From the NCBI GenBank assembly GCA_037045055.1, contig JBAOHJ010000003.1:310001-374000 (forward strand): a stretch of DNA of 64,000 nt, in the 5' to 3' direction. The notes under the pieces are model-generated. The model was not told the origin of the DNA and searched no databases. It saw only the letters and a list, made by a program, of their open reading frames with translations. Numbering within the stretch: position 1 is the stretch's first letter; each line of letters starts with the position of its first letter. The position numbers were made by a program, and so were the translations under genes. The stretch comes from Phosphoribacter sp037045055 (GTDB taxonomy: Bacteria; Actinomycetota; Actinomycetes; Actinomycetales; Dermatophilaceae). Positions 1 to 9,437 of this stretch are shown here, piece by piece.

Positions 1-1267
1 CCAGCCGACCCAGCTCGGCTTCGGCGGCTTCGATCCGCGAGGCCTGGGCGGCGACCCGCCCGGCCAGGGTGGCCAGCCCCTCGCGTCGATCGGCGGCGGC
101 CCGGGTCAGTTGGGCCAGGTGCTGCTGCTGCGCGGCATACTGCGCCTCGGCGTCGGTCCGGGCCTCGACCGCCGCGGCCAGGGCGGCCCGGTCGGTCTCG
201 ACGTCGGCGACCAGCGTCGCGTGCTGGGCCAGCAGCCGCTCGGCCTGCTCGCGCAGCTGCTGCGGGTCCCGTGGCGGCGCGTCCCCGGGTGGCGCGTCGG
301 GCCCGCCGCCGGCCCAGTCGTCGGACAGCAGCCGGACCCGTTCGGCCGCCAGTGTCGCCAGCGACGCGAGCCGCTCGACGCTGCGGGTCAACGCGAACCA
401 CCGCTGGTGGGCCGCGGCCAGCTCAGGACCGGCCGCCCGGGCCTGCGCCTCGAGGTCGGTCAGGCGCCCCCCGAGGCGGTCCAGGGTCGCCTCGACCTCG
501 CTGCGCGCGTGCACCAGGGCGGTCTCGTCGGCGACCTCCTGCTCCAGCGTCGCGGTGAGCTGGACGAGGTCGTCGGCGAGCACCCGCAGGCGGGCGTCGC
601 GGACCTCGGCCTGGATCACCGCCGCCTTGCGGGCGGTCTCGGCCTGGCGGCCCAGCGGGCCCAGCTGACGGCGGATCTCGCCGGTGAGGTCGGCGACCCG
701 GGTGAGGTTGGCGTCCATCGCCTCGAGCTTGCGCAGGGCGCGTTCCTTGCGCTTGCGGTGCTTGAGGACGCCCGCGGCCTCCTCGATGAACCCGCGGCGT
801 TCCTCGGGCGTGGCCCGCAGCACCGCGTCGAGCTGTCCCTGCCCGACGATGACGTGCATCTCCTTGCCGATGCCGCTGTCGGAGAGCAGCTCCTGGATGT
901 CCAGCAGGCGGCAGTGGGTGCCGTTGATGGCGTACTCCGACCCGCCGTTACGGAACATCGTGCGACTGATCGTCACCTCGGAGTAGTCGATCGGCAGGGC
1001 GCCGTCGGCGTTGTCGATGGTGAGGCTGACCTCGGCCCGGCCCAACGGCGCCCGGCCGGCCGTGCCGGCGAAGATGACGTCCTCCATCTTGCCGCCGCGC
1101 AGGCTCTTGGCGCCCTGCTCCCCCATCACCCAGGCCAGGGCGTCGACGACGTTGGACTTGCCCGAGCCGTTGGGCCCGACGATGCAGGTGATCCCCGGCT
1201 CCAGGCGCAGGGTGGTCGCCGAGGCGAAGGACTTGAACCCCTTGAGGGTGACGCTCTTGACGTACAC
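1..1267 (-). CDS. smc: Chromosome segregation ATPase SMC (N-terminal part)
   Basis: SMC forms the condensin-like ring that compacts and segregates the chromosome with ScpA/ScpB. The minus-strand product begins (V/M)YVKSVTLKGFKSFA, followed by the Walker A segment VGPNGSGKSNVVDAL, the N-terminal head with conserved GQGQLD and an EEAAGVLKHRKRKERA stretch, and then a long Ala/Glu/Arg-rich coiled coil that runs off the left edge. About 422 of the usual 1,150-1,200 residues are present, so the hinge and C-terminal head lie outside. The GTG at 1265-1267 was chosen because the ORF opens with the family's first residues and an AAGGAG box lies about 11 bases upstream. Acylphosphatase and mutM lie nearby, as in many actinobacteria. 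Confidence 0.96.
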   Translation of the reverse strand, partial: MYVKSVTLKGFKSFASATTLRLEPGITCIVGPNGSGKSNVVDALAWVMGEQGAKSLRGGKMEDVIFAGTAGRAPLGRAEVSLTIDNADGALPIDYSEVTISRTMFRNGGSEYAINGTHCRLLDIQELLSDSGIGKEMHVIVGQGQLDAVLRATPEERRGFIEEAAGVLKHRKRKERALRKLEAMDANLTRVADLTGEIRRQLGPLGRQAETARKAAVIQAEVRDARLRVLADDLVQLTATLEQEVADETALVHARSEVEATLDRLGGRLTDLEAQARAAGPELAAAHQRWFALTRSVERLASLATLAAERVRLLSDDWAGGGPDAPPGDAPPRDPQQLREQAERLLAQHATLVADVETDRAALAAAVEARTDAEAQYAAQQQHLAQLTRAAADRREGLATLAGRVAAQASRIEAAEAELGRL

Positions 1268-1456
1268 GCGGGCGAGGGCTCCTTGGGCGGCGACGGATCG
1301 GCCTCAGGCTACCGGCGGCCACCCGCCCAGGCCTGCAGGACGACCCCGGTGGGTCGGGCGACCGGCGAGGGCACCGCGGCTGCCGGGACCGCGGGGGTAT
1401 GCCCCGGGCAGGGTATGCCGCGCGGGGGATATGCGGCGCGCGGGGCATGCCGCGCA
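1268..1456. other. Gap upstream of smc with a cluster of GTATGCC-like motifs
   Basis: This 189-base gap between smc and the membrane-protein gene holds no convincing ORF. Within 1395-1455 there are four tandem-like variants of one element, GGGTATGCCCC, GGGTATGCCGC, GGATATGCGGC and GGGCATGCCGC, spaced about 14-22 bases apart. Read on the minus strand, the second gives TACCCT, a plausible actinobacterial -10 box for smc. The function is unknown. Confidence 0.5.
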
Positions 1457-2287
1457 TCAGGGACCGGGGGCCTCGGCGGCGTGGCGGGTCGCATGCTCGA
1501 ACAGCAGCGCCCGGCACAGGGCCAGCAGGGCCAGGCCGCAGCCGGCCGTGACGACCCCGCCGAACTGGGCGGCGAGCAGCTGGAAGAGCTGGACGACGAG
1601 CACCTGGGCGAGCAGCGCGACCTCGAGCAGCCGCAGCCCGGCTCCGCGCCGACCCCGCCACCACGCGCCGGCCCCAGCGAGGGCGAGGGCCACCGACCCC
1701 ACGGCGAACCACAGGTACACCCGGTTGCGGACGGTGTCCAGCAGACTGCTGGCCCACACCGCGTCGAGCAGGACGTAGGCGACGTACCCGACGAAGGCCA
1801 GCACCGACCACCGTTTCACCGCCTCCAGCCGCGGCACCGAGACGACGAGCCGGCGCGCGGCGGCATACCAGCGGGCCAACCAGCCTTCGGAGGCCGGGTG
1901 CAGCGGCAGCGCGGCGAGGGTCTGGAACAGCGGTCGCACCAACGGGTCGGTCGGGTCGGCGGTGCGCAACAACTCGACGGCCCGTCGGTGCTCCTGCTCG
2001 TCCATGTCGCGGGCGGCCGACTCCTTGAGCAGCTCCACGGCGTTGACCAGGCGCTCGCGTGGGCGCAGCGGGGTGGACTGCACCCCCAGGTGAACCACGA
2101 GGAAGATCGCCACGAAGGTCGCGTAGATGATCGCCGCGACCGGCTCGTAGAAGTAGTTGTTGTCGCCGGTGACGAACTTGCCCACCTCGTCGATGAACAG
2201 CCCGAATCCGACGCCGCCGAGCACCGCGGCGACGGTGCGCGAGGCCCTGCTGAGGAAGAGCAGGGCCACGAGCAGCCCGGCGACCAT
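1457..2287 (-). CDS. Integral membrane protein of unknown function, probable N-terminal frame break
   Basis: The 276-residue frame is strongly hydrophobic. It has membrane segments near residues 1-35 and 45-70 (with the phrase FIDEVGKFVTGDNNYFYEPV) and three or four more after residue 160, separated by a charged cytoplasmic stretch of about 70 residues containing KESAARDMDEQEHRRAVELL. I do not recognise a function. The start is doubtful. An ATG at 2353-2355 lies four bases after the chorismate mutase stop and reads MARLPAHLPLRDAQGSERGG, then falls out of frame at a run of seven Gs near 2296-2302. A one-base change there would join it to this frame and give a longer, more natural N-terminus. 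Either a sequencing error or a real lesion is possible. Confidence 0.7.
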   Translation of the reverse strand: MVAGLLVALLFLSRASRTVAAVLGGVGFGLFIDEVGKFVTGDNNYFYEPVAAIIYATFVAIFLVVHLGVQSTPLRPRERLVNAVELLKESAARDMDEQEHRRAVELLRTADPTDPLVRPLFQTLAALPLHPASEGWLARWYAAARRLVVSVPRLEAVKRWSVLAFVGYVAYVLLDAVWASSLLDTVRNRVYLWFAVGSVALALAGAGAWWRGRRGAGLRLLEVALLAQVLVVQLFQLLAAQFGGVVTAGCGLALLALCRALLFEHATRHAAEAPGP

Positions 2288-2358
2288 GCCGAGTCCCCCC
2301 CACGCTCCGACCCCTGGGCGTCGCGCAGCGGCAGGTGCGCGGGCAGCCGAGCCATCGG

Positions 2359-2706
2359 TCAGTCGGTCGCGGGCCGCTCGGGCACGGTCGCCGGCCGCTC
2401 GGGAGTCGGCACGAGGGCGTGGCGGCCGGCGATGATGCCGTGGTTGCGGATCACCTCGGCGATGACGAACGCGAGGAACTTCTCGGCGAACACCGGGTCC
2501 AGGCCCGACTCGTCGGCCAGCGCACGCAGTCTGCTCATCTGCTGGGCCTCGCGCTGCGGATCGGCCGGCGGCAGCCCGTGGCGGGCCTTGAGCTCACCCA
2601 CCTGCTGGGTGCACTTGAACCGCTCGGCGAGTAGGTGCACGAGGGCGGCGTCGAGGTTGTCGATGCTGGCCCGCAGCCGGGTCAGCCGCGCAGGGATCTC
2701 GCTCAC
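2359..2706 (-). CDS. Chorismate mutase, AroQ type
   Basis: The enzyme converts chorismate to prephenate, the committed step to phenylalanine and tyrosine. The 115-residue product has the all-helical AroQ pattern: an N-terminal helix LTRLRASIDNLDAALVHLLAERF with the conserved Arg, then KCTQQVGELKARHGLPPADPQREAQQ and a C-terminal helix ending VIAEVIRNH. The length is right for a free-standing actinobacterial mutase. The GTG start at 2704-2706 is preceded at exactly six bases by TACCCT, so the transcript is probably leaderless. The C-terminal tail VPTPERPATVPERPATD repeats a short Pro-rich unit and is probably disordered. Confidence 0.9.
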   Translation of the reverse strand: MSEIPARLTRLRASIDNLDAALVHLLAERFKCTQQVGELKARHGLPPADPQREAQQMSRLRALADESGLDPVFAEKFLAFVIAEVIRNHGIIAGRHALVPTPERPATVPERPATD

Positions 2707-2712
2707 CCCGCC

Positions 2713-2718
2713 AGGGTA
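2713..2718 (-). promoter_or_regulatory. Candidate leaderless -10 box, chorismate mutase
   Basis: TACCCT on the minus strand, six bases before the GTG start. It is embedded in the recurrent element GGCATACCCTGG. It matches the TAnnnT -10 consensus of actinobacterial housekeeping promoters; no -35 box was sought further. Confidence 0.55.
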
Positions 2719-2804
2719 TGCCGCGCCCGCGCCGCGCTGGCTTCGCGCCCGCGTCCGGGGGCCGCCGCAGGCCTGGGGCCGGCCTCGGCTCGGTCCGCCA
2801 CGGC

Positions 2805-3125
2805 TCAGCACTCCACGAAGCCGCTGACCCCCGGTCGCGGCGGCCCGTACTGGCAGACCGCCGAGGTCACCCGGCCCGGGCGCCAGGTGGTCGCCGGGAC
2901 CTCCGACAGCAGCCGCACCAGCTCGCTGAGCGCCCCGCTGGGGCCCTGGGCCACGACCTCGACCCGCCCGTCGTCGAGGTTGCGGGCGTGCCCGGCCAGC
3001 CCCAGCGCCATGGCCTGCGAGCGGGTCCACCAGCGGAACCCCACCCCTTGGACGTGGCCACGGACGAACACGGTGACCCGCTCCTGGGTGGACTCCCCCG
3101 GCTCCCCGCCGCCCTGCGCGCTCAC
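2805..3125 (-). CDS. acyP: Acylphosphatase
   Basis: A small enzyme that hydrolyses acyl phosphates such as 1,3-bisphosphoglycerate. The 106-residue product contains the hallmark loop RGHVQGVGFRWWTRSQA (catalytic Arg and phosphate-binding loop, about residues 22-38) and the second motif GHARNLDDGRVEVVAQG with the catalytic Asn. The length is slightly above the usual 90-100 because of a short N-terminal extension. The GTG start at 3123-3125 sits six bases after TACCCT, again suggesting a leaderless message. The gene lies between mutM and smc, the conserved actinobacterial arrangement, although here an M3 peptidase intervenes. Confidence 0.95.
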   Translation of the reverse strand: MSAQGGGEPGESTQERVTVFVRGHVQGVGFRWWTRSQAMALGLAGHARNLDDGRVEVVAQGPSGALSELVRLLSEVPATTWRPGRVTSAVCQYGPPRPGVSGFVEC

Positions 3126-3131
3126 TGCCCC

Positions 3132-3137
3132 AGGGTA
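3132..3137 (-). promoter_or_regulatory. Candidate leaderless -10 box, acyP
   Basis: TACCCT on the minus strand with a six-base spacer (TGCCCC on the plus strand) before GTG. It lies in a second copy of GGCATACCCTGG, almost identical to the one before chorismate mutase. Confidence 0.55.
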
Positions 3138-3212
3138 TGCCGCGAGCGCTGGCTCCCGCTCGCCTCGGCCGCTGGCGCCCCATCGACGTTCGGCGGTGCC
3201 ACCCGATTCGCG

Positions 3213-5141
<1,929 letters not shown>

Positions 5142-5147
5142 CCGGGC

Positions 5148-5153
5148 ACTCTA
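5148..5153 (-). promoter_or_regulatory. Candidate leaderless -10 box, M3 peptidase
   Basis: TAGAGT on the minus strand, six bases (CCGGGC on the plus strand) from the ATG at 5139-5141. Confidence 0.55.
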
Positions 5154-5282
5154 TGGCAGCGTCATCGGGCACCGGGGGTTGCCGACACCCCGATCTGTAT
5201 GCCCTCACCCGGGGGGGGCACGGCCGCGGCTTGTCGCCATGGCTGCCGAACCCTCACCAGCGCGGCGACCTCGGCGGCCAGG

Positions 5283-5288
5283 TAGCCT
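5283..5288 (+). promoter_or_regulatory. Candidate leaderless -10 box, small conserved gene
   Basis: TAGCCT followed by a six-base spacer GTCGCC and the ATG at 5295. No Shine-Dalgarno sequence precedes the start. Confidence 0.55.
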
Positions 5289-5294
5289 GTCGCC

Positions 5295-5516
5295 ATGGCC
5301 GCGGCCAACGGATTCGACTATGCGGTGCACGGCGCGGACGTGGTCATCACCCATCGAGGCAAGGTGGCCGCCACGCTGCGGGGCGAGCGAGCTGTGGTCT
5401 TCTTGCAGGACGTCGACATGGGCAATCCCCAGGAGCTGATGGCTCGCCTGACCGGCAACTACCGCCAAGGCAACGAACGACAGGCACGCCACCACCCCCG
5501 AAACCGAGGACGCTGA
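5295..5516 (+). CDS. Small conserved actinobacterial protein of unknown function
   Basis: This 73-residue product has a compact domain, FDYAVHGADVVITHRGKVAATLRGERAVVFLQDV, ending in a strongly basic tail GNYRQGNERQARHHPRNRGR. From memory, similar 60-75-residue proteins with the ending ARLTGNYRxGNER are widespread in actinobacteria; no function is known to me. The start follows a TAGCCT box by six bases. It stands alone between the M3 peptidase and mutM, which are both on the other strand. The Arg/Asn/His-rich tail could bind nucleic acid, but that is a guess. Confidence 0.8.
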   Translation: MAAANGFDYAVHGADVVITHRGKVAATLRGERAVVFLQDVDMGNPQELMARLTGNYRQGNERQARHHPRNRGR

Positions 5517-5621
5517 CCAGGTAACCAAGTCAGGGCGTCGTCGACGACGGGGGCACCGCAGGCGGCTTGGTCACGAGTCCTCGGCTGCATCTCGACGGCA
5601 CGGCCGGCCCGCCGCCGGCCG

Positions 5622-6503
5622 TCAGTGCGCGCGGCGCGGTCGGGGCCGAGGCTGGCACCGTGGGCAGGAGTAGGAGGAGCGGTTCATGAACGCCTCCCGC
5701 CGGATCGACGCCCCGCAGCGCGCGCACGGCATACCGGCTTGGCCGTATGCCGCGAGCGAGCGGCTGAAGTACCCCGAGGCGCCGTTGACGTCGACGTAGA
5801 GGCGGTCGAAGCTCGTGCCGCCCGCGGCGAGCGCGGCCAGCAGGACCTGGCGCACCTGCTCGAGCAGCCGCCGCAGCGCCGGGCGGGTCAGGGTGGCGCA
5901 GTCGCGCTCGCCGTGGATGCCGGCGCGCCACAGGGCCTCGTCGGCATAGATGTTGCCGATCCCGGACACGACTCTCTGGTCCAACAGTCCCCGCTTGACC
6001 GCGCCGCGGCGGGCCTTGAGGCGGGCCACGACCAGCTCGGGGTCGTAGGCGGGATCGATGGGATCCAGGGCGATGTGGCCCAGGGCCACGGGGATACCGT
6101 GCTCGTCGAGGTCGCCGAGGGCCAGGGCGCCGAAGGTGCGCTGGTCGACGAAGCGCAGCTGAGGGCCCGCGTCGTCGAAGTCGACGCGGGCGTGCAGGTG
6201 CCGCTCGTGCGGCGCGTCGGCCGTGCGGACCAGCAGCTGGCCGCTCATGCCCAGGTGCAGCAGCAGCGCCTGCGACGGCGGTGCCCCGTCGCAGGTGGCG
6301 GACAGCGGGATCCACAGGTACTTGCCGCGCCGCCGGGCCGATCCGAAGATCTGGCCGGTCAGCCGGGCGGCCAGGTCCTGCGGCCCGCTCAGGTGGCGGC
6401 GCGCCACCCGGGTGCCGGTGATGCCGACCGCGCGGACCCGACGACCGGCGACGTGCCGGGCCAGCCCCCGGCGGACCACCTCGACCTCGGGCAGCTCCGG
6501 CAC
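5622..6503 (-). CDS. mutM: Formamidopyrimidine-DNA glycosylase (MutM/Fpg)
   Basis: A base-excision repair enzyme that removes 8-oxoguanine and formamidopyrimidines and cuts the strand by beta/delta elimination. The product starts (V)PELPEVEVVRRGL, giving the catalytic N-terminal Pro and Glu. It carries the helix-two-turn-helix region VVSGIGNIYADEALW and ends in the zinc finger CARCGASIRREAFMNRSSYSCPRC. Its 293 residues are normal. The GTG at 6501-6503 lies one base after the rnc stop, so translation is probably coupled to rnc. The zinc-finger region contains an inverted pair of the GTATGCC heptamer (5727-5752). Confidence 0.97.
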   Translation of the reverse strand: MPELPEVEVVRRGLARHVAGRRVRAVGITGTRVARRHLSGPQDLAARLTGQIFGSARRRGKYLWIPLSATCDGAPPSQALLLHLGMSGQLLVRTADAPHERHLHARVDFDDAGPQLRFVDQRTFGALALGDLDEHGIPVALGHIALDPIDPAYDPELVVARLKARRGAVKRGLLDQRVVSGIGNIYADEALWRAGIHGERDCATLTRPALRRLLEQVRQVLLAALAAGGTSFDRLYVDVNGASGYFSRSLAAYGQAGMPCARCGASIRREAFMNRSSYSCPRCQPRPRPRRAH

Positions 6504-6504
6504 C

Positions 6505-7347
6505 TCAGGCCTCTCGGGTCCCCTCGGGACGCCCGGGCGCATCGCCGGGTGCGACCGGCACCGCCAGGGGGGGCAGCGCGCCGGTCGGCACCGGAGTGGT
6601 AGGCAGCGTCGCGCGGGTGATCGTGCCCGAGCTGTCGTGTCGGGCCCGGATCGCCGACCAGCCCTGCTCGGCCGCGTTCTGCTCGGCCTCCTTCTTGCTG
6701 CGCCCGGTGCCGGTGCCCTCGACGCCCTCGCCCACCACCACCGTGGCGACGAAGGTCTTCTCGTGGTCCGGGCCGGACTCCTCGATGCGATAGACCGGCG
6801 ACCCGAGCGAGAACAGCGAGCAGAGCTCCTGCAGGCTGGTCTTCCAGTCCAGGCCGGCGCCGAGCGCGGCGGAGGAGGCCAGCAGCGGGTCGAAGAGGTG
6901 GTGGACCAACCGGCTCGCGGACTGCAGCCCCCCGCCGAGGTAGACCGTGCCGATGATCGCCTCCAGGGTGTCGGCGAGGATCGAGGCCTTGTCGCGGCCC
7001 CCGGTGGCCTCCTCGCCCCGCCCGAGTCGCACGTAGTCGCCCAGGCCCATGCCCCGACCCACCTCGGCCAGCGCCCGCATGTTGACCACCGCGGCCCGCA
7101 GCTTGGCCAACTGCCCCTCCGCGACGTCCGGGTGCGCGGCATACAGGGTGTCGGTGATGACCAGGCCGAGCACCGCGTCCCCGAGGAACTCCAGCCGCTC
7201 GTTGTTGGGCAGCCCGCCGTTCTCGTACGCGTAGGAGCGGTGGGTCAGCGCGCGCAGCAGCAGGGTGGGATCGGGGGCCTGCCCGAGGACGTCGGAGAGG
7301 TGCCCGGCGAGGGCCTCGACCGGAGGCGGCGGCTCCTGGGACGTCAC
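6505..7347 (-). CDS. rnc: Ribonuclease III
   Basis: An endonuclease that cuts double-stranded RNA in rRNA precursors and mRNAs. The signature ERLEFLGDAVL lies at residues 50-60. The second acidic motif is in DKASILADTLEAIIGTVYLGGG. A C-terminal double-stranded RNA-binding domain follows (KTSLQELCS...GTGRSKKEAEQNAAEQGW), with a Pro/Thr-rich tail of about 40 residues after it. The GTG at 7345-7347 (VTSQEPPPPVEALAGHL) was preferred because it begins 11 bases after the rpmF stop with a GAGG box. An upstream extension would overlap rpmF. It forms the rpmF-rnc-mutM operon typical of actinobacteria. Confidence 0.96.
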   Translation of the reverse strand: MTSQEPPPPVEALAGHLSDVLGQAPDPTLLLRALTHRSYAYENGGLPNNERLEFLGDAVLGLVITDTLYAAHPDVAEGQLAKLRAAVVNMRALAEVGRGMGLGDYVRLGRGEEATGGRDKASILADTLEAIIGTVYLGGGLQSASRLVHHLFDPLLASSAALGAGLDWKTSLQELCSLFSLGSPVYRIEESGPDHEKTFVATVVVGEGVEGTGTGRSKKEAEQNAAEQGWSAIRARHDSSGTITRATLPTTPVPTGALPPLAVPVAPGDAPGRPEGTREA

Positions 7348-7358
7348 GCCGGCCTCGG

Positions 7359-7553
7359 TCAGCCCTGCAGGTCGGTGCGCTCGGCGCTCGCGTAGTGGCG
7401 GCCCTGGTAGGTGCCGCACGAGGGGCAGGCCTGGTGGGGTGGCGTGGGGGCCGAGCACCGCGGGCAGCTGGTGAGGGTCACCGGTGCGGCCTTCCAGTTG
7501 GCGCGGCGCGAGCGGGTGTTGGAGCGCGAGGTCTTGCGCTTCGGGACGGCCAC
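7359..7553 (-). CDS. rpmF: 50S ribosomal protein L32
   Basis: The 64-residue product begins (V)AVPKRKTSRSNTRSRRANWK, the standard L32 N-terminus. It has the zinc-ribbon pairs CPRC and CPSC, so this is the cysteine-containing, zinc-binding form. The GTG start lies one base after the DUF177 stop, so the two are co-transcribed and probably translationally coupled. This is the usual yceD-rpmF-rnc order. Confidence 0.97.
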   Translation of the reverse strand: MAVPKRKTSRSNTRSRRANWKAAPVTLTSCPRCSAPTPPHQACPSCGTYQGRHYASAERTDLQG

Positions 7554-7554
7554 G

Positions 7555-8139
7555 TCAGGTCCTCTTCTCGTCGTTCGGTCCGGCGGCCCGGTCGCGCAGG
7601 TCGCGCAGCACCGCCCACGGTGGGTCGATCGTGTCGTGCCGGTGCCCCGGGTCGTCGGCCAGACGGGCCCCGCAGTCGGGGCACAGTCCCGGGCAGTCGG
7701 CACGGCAGACCGGCTGGAACGGCAGTGCGGGCACCACCGTGTCCCTGAGCACGGGCTCGAGGTCGACCAGGTCGTCGACGAGCGCGTACTCGTCGGCCTC
7801 GTCCGCGGCGGCGTCCACCTCACGGTGGTGGGCCGCCCGCTCGGCGTAGGCGAACAGCTCCTGGAAGGTGGCTGCCACCGGCAGGGTCACCGGCTCCAGG
7901 CACCGCACGCACGCGCCGCCGGCCGTGGCCGCCACCGAACCGCTGACCAGGACCCCCTCGGTGACGCTCTCCAACCGGACCGCGAGGTCCATCGGCGAGC
8001 CCGCCGGCACGGCGACCACGTCGGTGCCGAGGTCCTCGGGAGCCTGGACCGTCCGGTCCACGGTGAGCATCGACCCGGCCCGGCGGCGCAGATCCCGGGT
8101 GTCGAACACGAGAGGAGCGCGCGGGTCGAGGCGAGGCAT
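7555..8139 (-). CDS. DUF177/YceD-family protein
   Basis: A 194-residue member of the YceD family, linked in other bacteria to 23S rRNA or large-subunit maturation and almost always encoded before rpmF, as here. The N-terminus is MPRLDPRAPLVFDTRDLRRRAGS. The middle has a CVRC pair, and the C-terminal region has CRADCPGLCPDCGARL, giving a likely zinc knuckle. ATG at 8137-8139 is the first plausible start. The family's precise role is not settled, so no gene name is given. Confidence 0.9.
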   Translation of the reverse strand: MPRLDPRAPLVFDTRDLRRRAGSMLTVDRTVQAPEDLGTDVVAVPAGSPMDLAVRLESVTEGVLVSGSVAATAGGACVRCLEPVTLPVAATFQELFAYAERAAHHREVDAAADEADEYALVDDLVDLEPVLRDTVVPALPFQPVCRADCPGLCPDCGARLADDPGHRHDTIDPPWAVLRDLRDRAAGPNDEKRT

Positions 8140-8261
8140 GTCTTCCGGACGGTCGAGGTTCGGCCTCGCGTCCCGGACGGACGTAGACCGACTCGTCAGG
8201 GTACCCGAGCGCGCGAGCGTGTCCCAAATCTGCCCGATCTGCACGTCCCGGCGGCTCGGCC

Positions 8262-8747
8262 TCAGCGTCGCAACCGCGCCACCAGCGCCCGCAGCACCCC
8301 GTCGGGGACCAGGCCGGTGACGTCGCCGCCGAGCGCGACCACCTCCTTGACCAACGAGCTGGAGACGTGTTCGAAGGCCGGGTCGCCGGGCAGGAACATC
8401 GTCTCCACCCCGGTGAGGTGGCGGTTCATCAACGCCATGGGCAGCTCGTAGGCGAAGTCGGTGCTCCCGCGCAGGCCCTTGACGACCACCGTGGCACCGA
8501 GGTCGCGGCAGACGTCGACGAGCAACCGGTCGGCGAACGCCTCGATCCGCACCCCGGCGGCCTCGGGGGGCAGCCCCTGGCGGATCAGCGTCTCGCGGGT
8601 GGCGATGTCGAACGTGCCCGCCTTCGCCGGGTTGTGCAGGATCGCGACGACGACCTCGTCGAACAGCCGCGCCGCCCGTGCCACGACGTCGATGTGGCCG
8701 TTGGTCACCGGGTCGTAGGACCCCGGGCACACGCATCGGGTGGTCAC
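8262..8747 (-). CDS. coaD: Phosphopantetheine adenylyltransferase
   Basis: Catalyses the penultimate step of coenzyme A synthesis, adenylating 4'-phosphopantetheine. The nucleotidyltransferase motif is visible as PGSYDPVTNGHIDVV (residues about 8-22). The distal binding motif MNRHLTGVETMFLPGDPAFEHVSSSLVKEV is typical of CoaD. At 161 residues the length is normal. The GTG start is seven bases from TAGGCT (8755-8760), suggesting its own leaderless promoter between rsmD and coaD. Confidence 0.97.
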   Translation of the reverse strand: MTTRCVCPGSYDPVTNGHIDVVARAARLFDEVVVAILHNPAKAGTFDIATRETLIRQGLPPEAAGVRIEAFADRLLVDVCRDLGATVVVKGLRGSTDFAYELPMALMNRHLTGVETMFLPGDPAFEHVSSSLVKEVVALGGDVTGLVPDGVLRALVARLRR

Positions 8748-8754
8748 GGCGGGC

Positions 8755-8760
8755 AGCCTA
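8755..8760 (-). promoter_or_regulatory. Candidate leaderless -10 box, coaD
   Basis: TAGGCT on the minus strand with a seven-base spacer to the coaD GTG. Confidence 0.5.
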
Positions 8761-8838
8761 CCCGCGGCCGGCAAGCGCCGGTATGCCGCTCGCGCACCCC
8801 GGGTCGGGCGGGCCGAGCGGACCGTGGACGGGCCCGGC

Positions 8839-9417
8839 TCAGGCCACCTCGTCCGGCCCCGGCGCGTCGGCGAACCACATCTTCGTCTCGCCGTAGCGCC
8901 GCTCCCCCGCGGCCGCGAGCCCGGCCGGCCAGCGCGGCTCGGGCGAGCGGGCCGCGCGCTCGAGGACGACCAGCGCATCCGGGCGCAGCCATCGGTGCGT
9001 CACGAGCAGGGCCAGCACGTCGGCGAGCCGGGCGTCGTCGAGGTCGTAGGGGGGGTCGAGCAGGACGAGGTCGAACCCCGCTGCCGGTGGGCCGCGCAGC
9101 AGGAACGCCTCGACGGACTCGACCTGGACGTGCACGGGCGCCAGCCCCAGCGTCCGGGCGTTGAGGGCGGCCACCTCGGCCACGCCCCGATGCGCCTCCA
9201 CGAGGACGACCTCGCCGGCCCCGCGGCTGGCGGCCTCCAGACCCAGGGTCCCCGAGCCGGCATACAGGTCGAGCACCCGGGCCCCCGGGAGCACGTCGAG
9301 GTGCTCCAGCCGGGAGAACAACGCCTCGCGCACCCGGTCGGAGGTCGGCCGGGTGCCGCTGCCGGGGGGTGTGACGAGCCGCCGCCCGCCCACCGCGCCG
9401 CTGATGATCCGCGTCAT
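8839..9417 (-). CDS. rsmD: 16S rRNA (guanine966-N2)-methyltransferase
   Basis: An SAM-dependent methyltransferase acting on 16S rRNA. The family start MTRIISGAVGGRRLVTPPG is followed by TRPTSDRVREALFSRLEH, the SAM loop VLDLYAGSGTLGLEAASRGA and the catalytic motif LLDPPYD. The ATG at 9415-9417 matches the family N-terminus. An in-frame GTG at 9439-9441 overlaps the recG stop by four bases (GTGA) and would add eight residues, so the true start could be either. It is in line for co-transcription with recG, the common actinobacterial order recG-rsmD-coaD. Confidence 0.94.
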   Translation of the reverse strand: MTRIISGAVGGRRLVTPPGSGTRPTSDRVREALFSRLEHLDVLPGARVLDLYAGSGTLGLEAASRGAGEVVLVEAHRGVAEVAALNARTLGLAPVHVQVESVEAFLLRGPPAAGFDLVLLDPPYDLDDARLADVLALLVTHRWLRPDALVVLERAARSPEPRWPAGLAAAGERRYGETKMWFADAPGPDEVA

Positions 9418-9437
9418 GCTCCGTGCCCTCGGCCTGC

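Noticed and set aside
110..2827. Long plus-strand open frames opposite smc, the membrane protein and chorismate mutase
   Set aside because: They run antisense to recognised genes, are Gly/Arg/Ala/Val-rich with no family match, and reflect GC-skewed third codon positions.
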